From NCBI GenBank assembly GCA_020091685.1, contig CM034607.1, forward strand, positions 32,522,983 through 32,586,982: DNA of 64,000 nucleotides, written 5' to 3'. The notes beneath the pieces are model-generated. The model saw nothing but the letters and a program-made list of their open reading frames with translations. It did not search any database and was not told the origin of the DNA. This document shows positions 25,492 to 36,190 of the stretch, piece by piece; the first letter of the stretch is position 1; every line of letters begins with the position of its first letter. The position numbers were made by a program, and so were the translations under genes. This stretch comes from Lutjanus erythropterus (Eukaryota > Chordata > Actinopteri > Lutjaniformes > Lutjanidae).

Positions 25492-26524
25492 GCCAAAGAG
25501 TGGAACTGCATGAGCCAAACTACACTTTCTTTACCTAACTACTCTGCATGTCACTCACGTCTCTGAAGATTAATTTCCAAACTCTCCATACGGAAAGGCA
25601 AGGACGAGATTTTCAAAACATGCAATTGGCAGAACAGTAATTAATTTTATATTACACATTGCTATATAATCATCTTGCCAATGGCATCATTAACCACGAT
25701 TCCTTCTGTCTGCGGATCAAATTGTCCCCCAAACAGCTCATCAGCAGCGAGCTGTTCAAATTTCCCGTTTGGAAATGACACAAAACAACGACCACCAGTG
25801 GAGCCGTTCAGTGGGTTGTGAGTTGACACACAGCCATGTTAGTGCCTTCCACTATGTGCCTGTTCCTCTATTACACAGCAGCACTTTTATGACAGCAGTC
25901 TGTGGCGCCGACTGAATTCATTGTCTCATTGCTCAAGAGCTGTTTAGGCCTGTTGCCGGGTGTCCTCGTCTGGTTTTAAAATAGCGTTTGTCACCTTTCA
26001 TGTCTTTTTTTTCTCTCTGCGGCTCATCAAATATACATTTTGTACCCAGCGTGAGACCTTCCAGTGGACGAGGAGATCACGGCCACAGCGACACAAGCTG
26101 CTGTTATTTTCAAAGCGGAGGGACGATGATGGATCCGCCAAACCAGAGGGGGCTGAACACAGACCTTTAAGAGAACTGAAGTGGTACAGTGTGAGCTGCT
26201 GGATACACGCCACCCTTCATTAAACCACTGATATTACAGGCTATTAATTATTCAGAGTAAGGCCTTATGACACCATACATCAATGGATATTATGAGGCTG
26301 GTTGTTCAGTTTTCCTGCGTGAGGAAAACGGTCTAACGGATGGATGACAGGAGCTGTGTCCCCTCTGTCCCAGTTCACACTGGACTGCACTCTGTTTCAT
26401 CAAACCTACAGAATTTCCAAATGTTGTTTTGTGTCTCACACCAGACCCCCTTATTTTATTTATGACGAGCAACAAATTAACGGGCAATAAGAAGCTGCTG
26501 TGGGTGAAGCACAAAACTTATGAA

Positions 26525-26712
26525 GCAAAACTACTTGCTTAGATTTAGACAACAAAACTACTTTTAAGTTTGGGCAACAAAAGTACTTCTTTAAGTTTAG
26601 GCAACAAAACTATTTTGTGAAGTTTAGACAACAAAACTATTTATTTTAAGTTTAGGCAACAAAACTATGTGGCTAGGTTTAGGCAACAAAACTACTTTGT
26701 TAAGTTCAGGGA
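26525..26712 (+). repeat. 27-bp minisatellite (TTTAGGCAACAAAACTA units)
   Basis: CAACAAAA recurs at 26550, 26575, 26602, 26629, 26657 and 26684, spacing 25-28 bp, separated by variable CTTNGTTAAG spacers. It ends about 115 bp before the LINE target duplication. Confidence 0.9.
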
Positions 26713-26828
26713 AAGATCATGGTTTGTCTCTGTCTCTGCCATGGGGGTGCATGCAAAAAAGCATTGTTCACTAAGGACAGCTGGGCGTTTGCCACTGCCA
26801 TGTTGGACTACATACACCCGGGTGTTTT

Positions 26829-26845
26829 AGAAGTTCAGATTCAGA
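26829..26845 (+). repeat. 5' target-site duplication of the LINE
   Basis: AGAAGTTCAGATTCAGA, identical to 32975-32991. It is preceded by TTTT and followed directly by the element's GGGTTCCAAGATGG start. Confidence 0.95.
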
Positions 26846-26850
26846 GGGTT

Positions 26851-26863
26851 CCAAGATGGCGGC
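26851..26863 (+). promoter_or_regulatory. YY1-like motif at the LINE 5' end
   Basis: CCAAGATGGCGGC lies 5 bp inside the element. Human L1 begins with a near-identical CCAAGATGGCCG, a YY1 site that sets the transcription start. By analogy this marks the LINE promoter and start site. The match is visible; the function is inferred. Confidence 0.55.
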
Positions 26864-26984
26864 GTAGAGGTCGGACGCAGTGAAACCAGCTCCTGCACTA
26901 AACTCTCTCTTCTACTTATATTTCTCATAATCTAGTTTAACAACTCCAGCTGACTATTAAGAAATCATTACGGCAATACAGGAA

Positions 26985-27845
26985 ATGCCTTCGAAAAAAG
27001 CTGACGCTACTACGAAGGAAGATAAAACCAAAAAAACACTTACACAGCCCACCGCTAGCACGGTTACACCCGAAGCTAACATGGACACGCCGCCGACATG
27101 GTTTCATGAAGAAATGGATAAAGGATTTAACAAAATCCAAACCCTGTTGGAACAAAAGCTGAACACTTTAACCGACTCGGTGGAAAAACTTATCAGCGAC
27201 AACCGGGCACTGGGGGAACGTATGAAAGAGGTTGAAGACAAACAAGCTAATCACACAGAAAGCCTCAACTTTCTACATGAAGATCTCAGTGACTATAAAA
27301 AAAAGACAGAGGAAGAAATTGACGACTTGAAGGGAAAGCTGGACGATTTGGAGAACAGAGAAAGAAGGCAAAATCTACGGTTAGTTGGCTTCCCAGAAGG
27401 TGTAGAGGGGAAAAATGCCATTGCCTTCTTACAAGAATGGCTCCCGAAAATACTGGGTCTGGAGTCGGGCGACTCTATTGAGATCGAGCGGGCTCACCGC
27501 ACTCTCCAGCGTCGTCCAGATGAAGGTAGCCTCCCTCGGGCTCTTGTGATCCGGCTGCTTCGCTTTACTGATGTGACGAAAATCCTTGACGCGGCACGAA
27601 AGAGGAGATCGCTCCAATATGGTAACTCCAATATTATGATCTTCAGAGATATGTCCGCGGCTCTGTACAAGAAAAGGAAGGCTTTTGCGCCGCTGAAGAA
27701 AAAACTGCACGACAAGAACGTCTCCTTCAGACTACTCCATCCTACAAACCTCATCCTGGACCTCCCGGAGGGTAGACGCACCTTTACCTCCCCGGTGTCG
27801 GCAGAGCACTACCTCAAGACACACCACCCAGACATGTGGGGCTGA
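26985..27845 (+). CDS. LINE ORF1 protein (L1 ORF1p-like RNA-binding chaperone)
   Basis: 286 residues. The N-terminus is basic and Thr-rich (1-35). A long heptad-like region rich in Leu/Glu/Lys follows (about 40-125, trimeric coiled coil in L1 ORF1p), then an RRM-like domain opening with ENRERRQNLRLVGFPEG (123-139) and containing IERAHR (167-172), then a C-terminal domain with RDMSAALYKKRKAFAPLKKK (221-240). This order is the standard L1 ORF1p layout, and the length is a little under the human 338 aa, mainly through a shorter N-terminus and coiled coil. The protein coats element RNA and has nucleic-acid chaperone activity in characterised L1s. The chosen ATG is the first in frame after the 139-bp 5' UTR. 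The reading frame has no interruption. ORF2 follows after an unusually long 875-bp gap in another frame. Confidence 0.92.
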   Translation: MPSKKADATTKEDKTKKTLTQPTASTVTPEANMDTPPTWFHEEMDKGFNKIQTLLEQKLNTLTDSVEKLISDNRALGERMKEVEDKQANHTESLNFLHEDLSDYKKKTEEEIDDLKGKLDDLENRERRQNLRLVGFPEGVEGKNAIAFLQEWLPKILGLESGDSIEIERAHRTLQRRPDEGSLPRALVIRLLRFTDVTKILDAARKRRSLQYGNSNIMIFRDMSAALYKKRKAFAPLKKKLHDKNVSFRLLHPTNLILDLPEGRRTFTSPVSAEHYLKTHHPDMWG

Positions 27846-28720
27846 ATCACTGGCTGCTACGGCTTTCTAATACGAACAGTAACCATTGAAGTCCCTGAAA
27901 GCACTATGTAAGTTCAAGCACGGCTTGGAATTTTTATTTGCTGCTGTTGTTTTTCTTTTCTCTCTTCATTTATGCTCACCTGCCATAAAGACTACCAACT
28001 GACTGCAATGAGTATTTCCAGCTTAATAGCCACATTGGTGAGGGCTGGAAAATTTGCCATAAGACTGAGTACCTGTGTTGACAAGGACCGAGTTTATATC
28101 AAGCCCCCATTGGAACACACAGTTGAACTTGACAATACGTAAAATAATTGTCTAAATGTTCTACATGCTGTTTATTGCTCAAGTCACTATTGGTAAGGGG
28201 GTCAGCACATACTGATGTCGCATTTAAATGTGTAATATGTCAGACCCTAAGGGTCCCTGAACGACTGTCATTTCAAATTTGAGTTTATATAAACAAGCTG
28301 TTCCTCCCTATACAGTTACCAGGGAAGCTTACAAATGTTCATATTGGAGTTGTTCTTACTCTTAAACTATATAGAACTAAATTAGGTTAGCTTGGTTTCA
28401 CCTGCCAGAGATGTGAATGTTATCACTACGCATGATGTTTGGAAGTAACATGGGCCAGTCCCTCACCTTTAGGGACACATGGGTTTGGGGTGGGGGAGGG
28501 TGGGTAATAGACAGGGCACATACTTTGCTCAACCCTCTAATATTTTTCTTCCCTTTTTTTTTTTTTTTTTTTTTTTCTCTCTTTCTTTTCTTTACTCAGT
28601 CTTACTTCCTTTAATTTCTATTCTGTGTTTAAGATACCGTGTCAACCCATCCAGATGCTCTCAGCCTTTACACTTTAACTTTTGCTCCTATGATCTGTTA
28701 ACTGTAATTATATTACCCAC
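27846..28720 (+). other. LINE inter-ORF spacer
   Basis: 875 bp between ORF1 and ORF2 with stops in all frames, several ATGs, and a 23-T run (28554-28576) in a pyrimidine-rich stretch just before ORF2. In human L1 the equivalent spacer is only about 60 bp. I do not see a coding function. Confidence 0.8.
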
Positions 28721-31700
28721 ATGTGTGTATCTACAATATATAGGTTCTTGAGTTGGAACACTAATGGACTTAATCAGCCGACCAAGCGCCGTAAAGTTCT
28801 TCATTTTCTTAGAAGGCACAAAATTGATGTGGCTTATTTACAGGAGTCTCATTTAACTGATGCAGAGCACTGCAAACTGGGAAAACAATGGCAAGGTCAA
28901 ATATTCTATTCTTCATTTACCTCCCTTGCAAGGGGGGTGGCTATTTTGATTAGAAAAGGGATTCCCTTCCAAGCAGAACAAGTCGAGAAAGATAAAGGGG
29001 GAAGATATATTTTAGTCAGGGGATACGTTGGAGAGCAAGCAGTCACTATGCTTAATATCTACGGACCAAACCATGATGATCCTAATTTCTATGTGAACCT
29101 CCTTCTTAAAGTAACCTGTGCTCCCTCTGAACTTATAATAGGTGGCGATTTTAACCTGGTGTTGGACTCCACTGCGGATAGGTCCTCTCCCACCCCTAAA
29201 CCTCTAACCTCAGCAGCAAAGATCCTCAAAAGAGAATTCTCAAATTTAAGTTTACTTGATGCATGGCGGGAGGGACATAAACATCAGCGTGAGTATAGCT
29301 ACTACTCACAGGTTCATAACAGTTATTCTAGGATAGACACCTTTCTAATTCATGCAACAAAAATCCACCTCGTCTCTTCCAGTGAATACTTGGCCAGGAC
29401 ACACTCAGACCATGCCCCCCTGCTGCTCCAATTTGCCATACAGGATTCTTACACAAACCCAAAACATTGGAGGTTTCCCAACCATCTAACTAATGATGGT
29501 AACTTTACCAAATTAATTAATGAGCAATTAGACTGGTTTCTAATGTTAAACAAAAATTCTGCCTCTCCATCAACAGTTTGGGAGGCCCTAAAAGCCTATA
29601 TAAGAGGTAACATTATCAGCTACTCCTCCTGGAAAAAGAAACAATATCAATCCAAATTACACTCTTTGGAGTTAGACATTAAATCCCTTGAGCAGCAACA
29701 TTGTAAGTTACAAACGCAGTCAATCTTAGATCAGTTGACTGTAATAAAGGCAGAATACGACATTCTTACCACACGCGAGGTGGAGAATGCAATGGCTAGG
29801 CTGAAACAGCGCTATTATGAACAGAACGATAAAACAGGGAAATTGCTAGCTTGGCAGATAAGAAGGGAGGATGCCACTAGATGTATCGCTGCCATCAAGC
29901 CGCGCGATGGGGGCGGGCTGGTCCGCAACCCACTTACCATAAATCAAATCTTCTCAGACTTCTACACCTCTCTTTACTCCTCTCAGGGTGAAGCGACTCA
30001 GGAAATGGACGAGTTCTTAGACAGCCTAGACATCCCTAAACTGCAAGGTACAATATGGAATGATCTCGAAAAGGATATAACCAAACAAGAGGTATTAGAT
30101 GCTTTAGCTCGATTACCATCTGGAAGGGCTCCAGGACCCGATGGTTTTTCAGTTGACTTCTTTAAAACTTTCTCTAATAAGCTAATAGACCCTCTCTTAG
30201 ATATGCTTAATCACTCTATTAGAAATAACCGTTTACCAGAAACCCTGGAGCAAGCCCTTATCATCGTCCTACCAAAACCGGGTAAGGACGTTACACTGTG
30301 TGAATCATATAGGCCAATCTCACTCTTGCCGACAGAATATAAAATTTTTACTAAAGTTATTGCCACACGGGTTGAGAAAGTAATTCCTTTACTAGTTAAA
30401 GCAGACCAGACTGGATTCATACAGAATCGCTCCTTAATAGATAATGTGAGGAGGTTTCTTAATATTGTGCATTGTAGTAAATCCATGGAAAAACCGGTTA
30501 TAGCCATCTCCTTAGACGCGGAGAAGGCTTTTGACCGCGTAGAGTGGCACTTCCTCTTTACGATTTTACGCAGAATGAACTTTGGCCCTAATATACTAAA
30601 GATGATTCACATGTTGTATCGTGACCCCACTGCCAGAATACAAACAAACAACAATATTTCAAAACCTGTCCACCTGTCGCGCGGTACCAGGCAAGGTTGT
30701 CCTCTATCCCCCCTTCTTTTTGCATTGGTAATTGAACCCCTGGCCATTGCAGTGAGGTCACACACCTCCATCTCTGGGATTGAAGTAGGGGGAGAAAACC
30801 ATGTAATTTCTTTGTATGCAGATGACATAATCTTATTCCTCACCAACCTAAACTCATCCATACCTGCCCTCACTGGACTCTTATCTACATATAATAAGAT
30901 ATCTGGGTATAAGGTTAATGTGCAAAAAAGTCTGGCCATGCCCCTTAACTCCCTGGCCGAAAAATTTTCACAGCCTAATTTTCCCTTCCGATGGAACCCT
31001 CAATTCATGGAGTATTTGGGTTTAAAGATCCCCAATAAATTAGAAAACATTTTCTCACTGAATTATGAAGCACTGCTGAAAAAGGTGGGGGAGGATCTTG
31101 ATAGGTGGATGCTACTACCAGTCTCTCTGATTGGACGAGTAAACTGCATTAAGATGAGTGTCCTACCAAAATTTCTTTATTTGTTTCAAACCCTTCCTAT
31201 AACTATACATAAGAACTTCTTCAAGAAACTGCAAAGTTTGATATCAGCATTTATTTGGAGGAGAAAGGTCCCTAGGATTAAAATTAAAACCCTCTACAAC
31301 ACCCCCCAGTATGGAGGACTGAAACTCCCTGATTTCCAGCTATATTACTGGGCTGCTCAGTTAAGGACAGTGTGGCTTTGGCAAACGGAGCAAGTTAACT
31401 TCCCTGCTTGGAAACAAATAGAGCAATGCCACACATCAGCTGTGCCTTTGGCTGGCATCCCTTTTATCCAGTCATACCATACTTTGAAGAATGGCACAGA
31501 TAATCCATTAATTAAACATACATCTAGAATCTGGTTTGCCATTCAGGTACATCTTAATAGTGTTATTGCACTGCACAGTGATACTCCATTCCACACTAAT
31601 CCTGCCTTGCCTAATGCACTTAGAGACGGCATAACCAAGTTGTGGCACAATCGAGGAATTAAGAAGTTTGGTGACTTGTATAAGAATAACATACTTATGT

Positions 31701-32500
31701 CCTTTGAACAATTGTGTAAAGTCTTCCACCTACCAACTACTCATTTTTTTAAATATTTGCAGGTAAGACACTTCATAAACAGATTTCATAGAGGAAATTC
31801 TAATCCTTTAAAGCATCTCCCGACTGATGACATACTAAAAGATGTCAGAGACCCCAAAGGTATTATATCCTTAACATACAATAGAATCTTGGCCCTCAAA
31901 GAGACTACACCTCTACCCACAAGGACAAAATGGGAGAAAGACCTCAATTATACTTACAAAGACAAAGACTGGGAATCAGTATGTGAGAAAGCACTAACCT
32001 TCTCATATAACAGCCGTCATAAACTTTTGCAATTTAACATTATTCACAGAACCTATTTTACGCCAGAGAGACTCCACAAGATAAATGAATCAATCTCAGA
32101 CCTTTGCCCTAGGTGCAAAACAGAAACAGGCGACCTTATACACATGTTTTGGAAATGCAATATATTAAATCATTACTGGGGCTCAATATGTGAGACCCTT
32201 AAGAAGATTAGTGGTTTTGAGATCCCTTTTTCCCCAAAACTAGCATTACTAGGTGACGCATCTGATATCCCTCTTGCCAAAAGAAACAAGGTGAGGTTCA
32301 TTAAACTGGCCATGATTGCAGGTAATAAATGCATTGCCTTGCGATGGAAAAGTTCAGACCCTCCCACTGTATCCTTGTGGCTTAGAGAACTTTCCTCGTA
32401 TATGGCTTCAGAAAAAACTATGTTCAATCTCAAAAGAAAACCACACCTCTTTGATAAATGCTGGACTGACTTTAGGCGCTACATGGGTAATACCCCATAA
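28721..32500 (+). CDS. LINE ORF2 protein: AP-like endonuclease and reverse transcriptase
   Basis: 1259 residues. The endonuclease (1-235) keeps every catalytic position: N13 in NTNGLN, E42 in LQESHL, Y114 in NIYGPN, D143/N145 in GGDFN, D206 in SRIDTF and S229-D230-H231, spaced almost exactly as in human L1. The reverse transcriptase has D599 in SLDAEKAFDRVEW, the GTRQGCPLSPLLFAL block and the YADD box at 699-702. A C-terminal zinc knuckle CPRCKTETGDLIHMFWKC (1129-1146) matches the L1 C-x3-C-x7-H-x4-C type with slightly different spacing. It nicks DNA and copies element RNA by target-primed reverse transcription. The open frame begins only nine codons before this ATG, so the start is well constrained. 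No stop or frameshift is visible over 3.8 kb, which argues for recent selection. Confidence 0.95.
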   Translation: MCVSTIYRFLSWNTNGLNQPTKRRKVLHFLRRHKIDVAYLQESHLTDAEHCKLGKQWQGQIFYSSFTSLARGVAILIRKGIPFQAEQVEKDKGGRYILVRGYVGEQAVTMLNIYGPNHDDPNFYVNLLLKVTCAPSELIIGGDFNLVLDSTADRSSPTPKPLTSAAKILKREFSNLSLLDAWREGHKHQREYSYYSQVHNSYSRIDTFLIHATKIHLVSSSEYLARTHSDHAPLLLQFAIQDSYTNPKHWRFPNHLTNDGNFTKLINEQLDWFLMLNKNSASPSTVWEALKAYIRGNIISYSSWKKKQYQSKLHSLELDIKSLEQQHCKLQTQSILDQLTVIKAEYDILTTREVENAMARLKQRYYEQNDKTGKLLAWQIRREDATRCIAAIKPRDGGGLVRNPLTINQIFSDFYTSLYSSQGEATQEMDEFLDSLDIPKLQGTIWNDLEKDITKQEVLDALARLPSGRAPGPDGFSVDFFKTFSNKLIDPLLDMLNHSIRNNRLPETLEQALIIVLPKPGKDVTLCESYRPISLLPTEYKIFTKVIATRVEKVIPLLVKADQTGFIQNRSLIDNVRRFLNIVHCSKSMEKPVIAISLDAEKAFDRVEWHFLFTILRRMNFGPNILKMIHMLYRDPTARIQTNNNISKPVHLSRGTRQGCPLSPLLFALVIEPLAIAVRSHTSISGIEVGGENHVISLYADDIILFLTNLNSSIPALTGLLSTYNKISGYKVNVQKSLAMPLNSLAEKFSQPNFPFRWNPQFMEYLGLKIPNKLENIFSLNYEALLKKVGEDLDRWMLLPVSLIGRVNCIKMSVLPKFLYLFQTLPITIHKNFFKKLQSLISAFIWRRKVPRIKIKTLYNTPQYGGLKLPDFQLYYWAAQLRTVWLWQTEQVNFPAWKQIEQCHTSAVPLAGIPFIQSYHTLKNGTDNPLIKHTSRIWFAIQVHLNSVIALHSDTPFHTNPALPNALRDGITKLWHNRGIKKFGDLYKNNILMSFEQLCKVFHLPTTHFFKYLQVRHFINRFHRGNSNPLKHLPTDDILKDVRDPKGIISLTYNRILALKETTPLPTRTKWEKDLNYTYKDKDWESVCEKALTFSYNSRHKLLQFNIIHRTYFTPERLHKINESISDLCPRCKTETGDLIHMFWKCNILNHYWGSICETLKKISGFEIPFSPKLALLGDASDIPLAKRNKVRFIKLAMIAGNKCIALRWKSSDPPTVSLWLRELSSYMASEKTMFNLKRKPHLFDKCWTDFRRYMGNTP

Positions 32501-32974
32501 TCTGTAATGGGTTGACAATAAGACAGGCTTGATACAAGCAAATACTCTTATATGTAGACAGGTAATGATCAATCAGTATAACACTGGATGGGTACATCTT
32601 CTGTCTATCTTTTCTGCAGTAAATTGCACTCTTTTGTTTTTTATTTTTTATTTCTCTTAACTTATGATAATACTGTCTTTACTACGGCTCCTGTCTAAGG
32701 GTGGGAGGGACTGGTCTTAAGGGATTAGTTTTTTTTTGTTGTTTTTTTTTTTATTATTATTTTTTTTTTTTTTAAAAACTGTTGTTTTTTCCGTTGCTTC
32801 TTCTTTGTTTGTTTGTTTGTTTATTTGTTTGTCTGTTCTACCCGTCTTTGAATCTCTTTAAATCATCATTATTATTATTATTTTTTTTTATTGTGATATC
32901 TTATCTTCATACGCTCTTAAGTAGGCTGTTCAGAATGTATGGAAAATACAATAAAGAGATTGTTCAAAAAAAAA
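32501..32974 (+). other. LINE 3' UTR with polyadenylation signal
   Basis: T-rich 3' UTR with long T runs and GTTT repeats (32730-32830), an AATAAA hexamer at 32950-32955 and a terminal A-tail of about ten bases merging into the target-site duplication. Confidence 0.85.
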
Positions 32975-32991
32975 AGAAGTTCAGATTCAGA
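32975..32991 (+). repeat. 3' target-site duplication of the LINE
   Basis: Second, identical copy of the 17-bp duplication, directly after the A-tail. The first A or two cannot be separated from the tail. Confidence 0.95.
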
Positions 32992-33469
32992 CTCACATAA
33001 TAACACAAACTAACTAGACTAGGTAGACTCCCATGTTCTGTGAAGTAAAACTCCTAATTTTGCCTGTGCAGCTTGGTTAGTTTGGACAGAGTGGTATGTG
33101 GCTTATATCTGCAGGGAGTCAATGTAAGTATATTTAAGTATATTATATTCTTTATCTGGCTTAATATTGATAAGAACCCCATACAACCCCACATCAAATA
33201 ATCCTTTTCAATCCAGGATGGGTAAGCGAGGCTCTTATCCCTGCTGTCTCCACTCCTTCTGCAGCGGTCCGCGACCGTACGTCCAGCTGATCTGACAGCA
33301 TGGTTGAAAGATGTTATGAGCGTTATTCATCATCAAAGTCCACTGCTCTTTAATCCAAACCCCAGGCTTCCTTTTCCAGTGCCTATAAGTGTCCTCCTTG
33401 TATTTCAGTAATAAAGCCGATAAAATAAGAGATAATAGGAGAAAAGTAGCTAAATCTGAAGGAGCTACT

Positions 33470-33624
33470 GGCTGCTGTATCTGCATCCGCCGCCGTTGCC
33501 AAGGAGTAACAATAATTCTTATTTTTTGGTGATTATACACTAATGAAAACACACTAATGAATATTCCAATTCTGACATATCCAACCAATAAATCCCCGTA
33601 AAATCTTACACACCGGACCTTTAA
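33470..33624 (-). mobile_element. Family R MITE fragment
   Basis: On the minus strand it begins AAAGGTCCGGTGTGTAAGAT and contains TAGTGTATAATCACC. I recall this as one of the commonest fish MITE ends. Only the end region is clear. Confidence 0.55.
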
Positions 33625-36151
33625 ATGTGTGTCTTTACTCATTCAGAAGTTCCTGCAGCCAGCCTTTACAGCTGCATCTAATTCAGTCTTTGTGTGCCTT
33701 TGGAGAGCCTCTGAATTTCCACAATATGATGTAATGATCTTCCCTGACAGAAAATATAACTTAATAGTGACTCACACTCTTTCTCTCCCTCTTTTTCCAC
33801 CCTCTTGCTTTTCATTACCTATGTCATCACACCTTTCGCACCGATTACATCTAAGGTATCGGAAAATGTGTGTTTAACTAATTCATCGCGCCAAGCTTCC
33901 CTCTCACCAAAAGAGCTTCGTCCTCGTAATTACAACGGATTAGGGACTAATATCTAATTATGCCGTAATATGCTTTAATGCATTTTTAATGGCAGCTGGG
34001 TGTTAAAGTCAAATTCGGCGCCGTCTCTGTTGGGGGTGGGAGGTGAAGATTGAGGGAGGGAGAGGCTTTCTTGGCAGTGCGGGGCTGCAGGGAGGATGGG
34101 AAACATTGATTTCTTTGGCTGAGGTTACAGGAGCCTAGCAGGGAGGCAGCTGCTGCATACTGAAGTCATTCGACGTTAAAAATGTTGCACCAGCGCCTGA
34201 TACGCAGTAAAATGCATTTCCCTCGCCGCTGTTCTATGTCAAAGGAGGGGAGGACACAAATGCCTGTTTGAATTATGATCTGGAATAGAGACCGTTTATT
34301 GATTTGCTACTTTATGAAGGGACGACTACATCATCAAGACAAGTGAGATTGAGCACCGCTGGCAGCCGAAAAAAAGGGGTTGAGTATTCTGTTATGGATG
34401 GATTGGACAGAAAATACAGTAAAGGAACGCTACGGTCTGGAGAATCCAATGTTCTGAAAAATCAAAAAATGAGGCCCATTCATGCAGAGACACACACACA
34501 CACGTCTTCAAGGGTCAGAGCTAGCGTGTGAAAAGCACACTGAGCAAATATTCTCAGATGCACGCCTGCACGCACTTCTAAATGTATTCACACTCACTGT
34601 TTGTTTGTCTACGCATGATTGTTTTCTACAACAATATTCCATTCATCATTTGTTTCCCCGCTTGTTTATTCTAATAGGGTGCAGGAACAGAAGAAAAAAA
34701 ACATATCTGCATAATATTTCAAAGATTGATTGGGATGCAAATTGCCTTGTGAGCCCAATTGGTGTGGCTTGGCCTGTTTTAATTGGGTTCTGTTAATTAA
34801 TGCTCGATGTGAAGACAAACTGAATTACTTGCAGGTTTCGTGCATGTCATTATCTCCTAATTGTGCCAGTAGGAAAGCATGTGTGAGCGCAGTATGTGCA
34901 TGCATATTCGAGTTAACCCTTTCTTCTCCTGCAAAATTCATTACACCTTAATAACAAACACATGCAGGTCATTGTGTTAATATGCCATTAGGAGGCTGAG
35001 CTCTAATGTGTTAATCACCGAAAGACTAATCAGAGTAAATATAATTTATTTACAGGTAATAACTGAATGCTTTAGGCTTGTCAGGAATACTGAGATGTTC
35101 AATCCTAAAAGTTAGATTAATTTTCCTTAATTAGATATGGACCTCATGAGAGATTTCTACCAAATAAGTGACTGGATGGCTGCACTTGACATGATTTCTC
35201 TTTTACGCAGTAACAAACACTGCACAGATGTGATAAGAGGGGTGTGGTGTTTTCTCTCCGAGTCATTTTCCTGTGTGTGTCTTGTTTTTTTGTTTTTTTC
35301 TTTTAAATTGAATTATTACTGAGAATAATTTATTTTGCACACAAGCACCAAATTAATAAACTGTAAAAAAAGAAACAACTCCTGTGTCACAAGTGATTAG
35401 TCGTAGCAGCCGTGCTTGTACAGAACCTGGAATAAAAGGAAAACTTATTATTCCAAAATGCTTCTACTTCCAGTTACCACTTACCACTTACTTAGTAATA
35501 CATTTTCACACCATAATTAATTCATATATGTTTGTTTGTTTTTTTTACATGGCTAAACCTGCTAAAAATGAACAATTAATCCTTCTCCCATTGCCAGTAG
35601 ACAAGTGTGCTTCCTGATTATCACTGGAAAACCATCACTAAACTCGAGTCTTTGCCGGAGAACAGAGAGAAAGACATTTTTAAAAGTTTCTACAGGCCCT
35701 TTTCCACCAAACAAACTGCTGCACAACATGCAACAAACCTGTAGAACAAAACGCACCCACGTTGGTTCTCGAGAACAAACCTGCAATTGTTTGGGTCTAG
35801 CTGGTAACCAACTTTTCAGGGTTTTTTTTGTTTTTTTGGGGGGGGAATGCTGAGAATGTTTCAAAATTAGGCACATGAACCAGAACAGGGCCAGAGAGGA
35901 ACTGTAGCTACAAACTGAATCTCTGTGGTTTGAAGTTTAGTTTCTTTCCTTTTTCGCCGTTTGTACTTTCAGGTTTCTGCTTCATTTTACTGTTTCATCT
36001 TCACTTTAAGTTACTGCTGATGAAAGCTCAACATTTCCTGATTTTGCTGCTTCATAATAAAATCTTTTTGATAACAAAATAATCTGATTATCCACAGTTT
36101 TACAGATGCTCGACTAAAGACTAAAATTTCCACTATGCTGGGCTGACACAC

Positions 36152-36190
36152 CAAGTCAAACTGAGTCAAACCGAGTCAAACCGAGTCAAG
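36152..36190 (+). repeat. Short tandem repeat of AGTCAAACYG
   Basis: Four consecutive units of about ten bases. Confidence 0.8.

Larger units (their letters stand above)
26846..32974 (+). mobile_element. Full-length L1-type LINE (L1/Tx1 group), apparently intact
   Basis: A 6.1-kb non-LTR retrotransposon. It is bounded by perfect 17-bp target-site duplications, AGAAGTTCAGATTCAGA, at 26829-26845 and 32975-32991. Order: short 5' UTR (139 bp), ORF1, an 875-bp spacer, ORF2, a 474-bp T-rich 3' UTR with AATAAA at 32950 and a 10-bp A-tail. The bottom-strand nick implied by the duplication is TTCT/AA, one base from the L1 endonuclease preference TTTT/AA. Both ORFs are open from end to end and all endonuclease and reverse transcriptase catalytic residues I checked are present. 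Perfect duplications and no breaks point to a very recent insertion. The family is L1-like by ORF1 architecture, endonuclease and zinc knuckle; assignment to the L1 or Tx1 branch needs a tree. It lies antisense to samd12. Confidence 0.95.
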
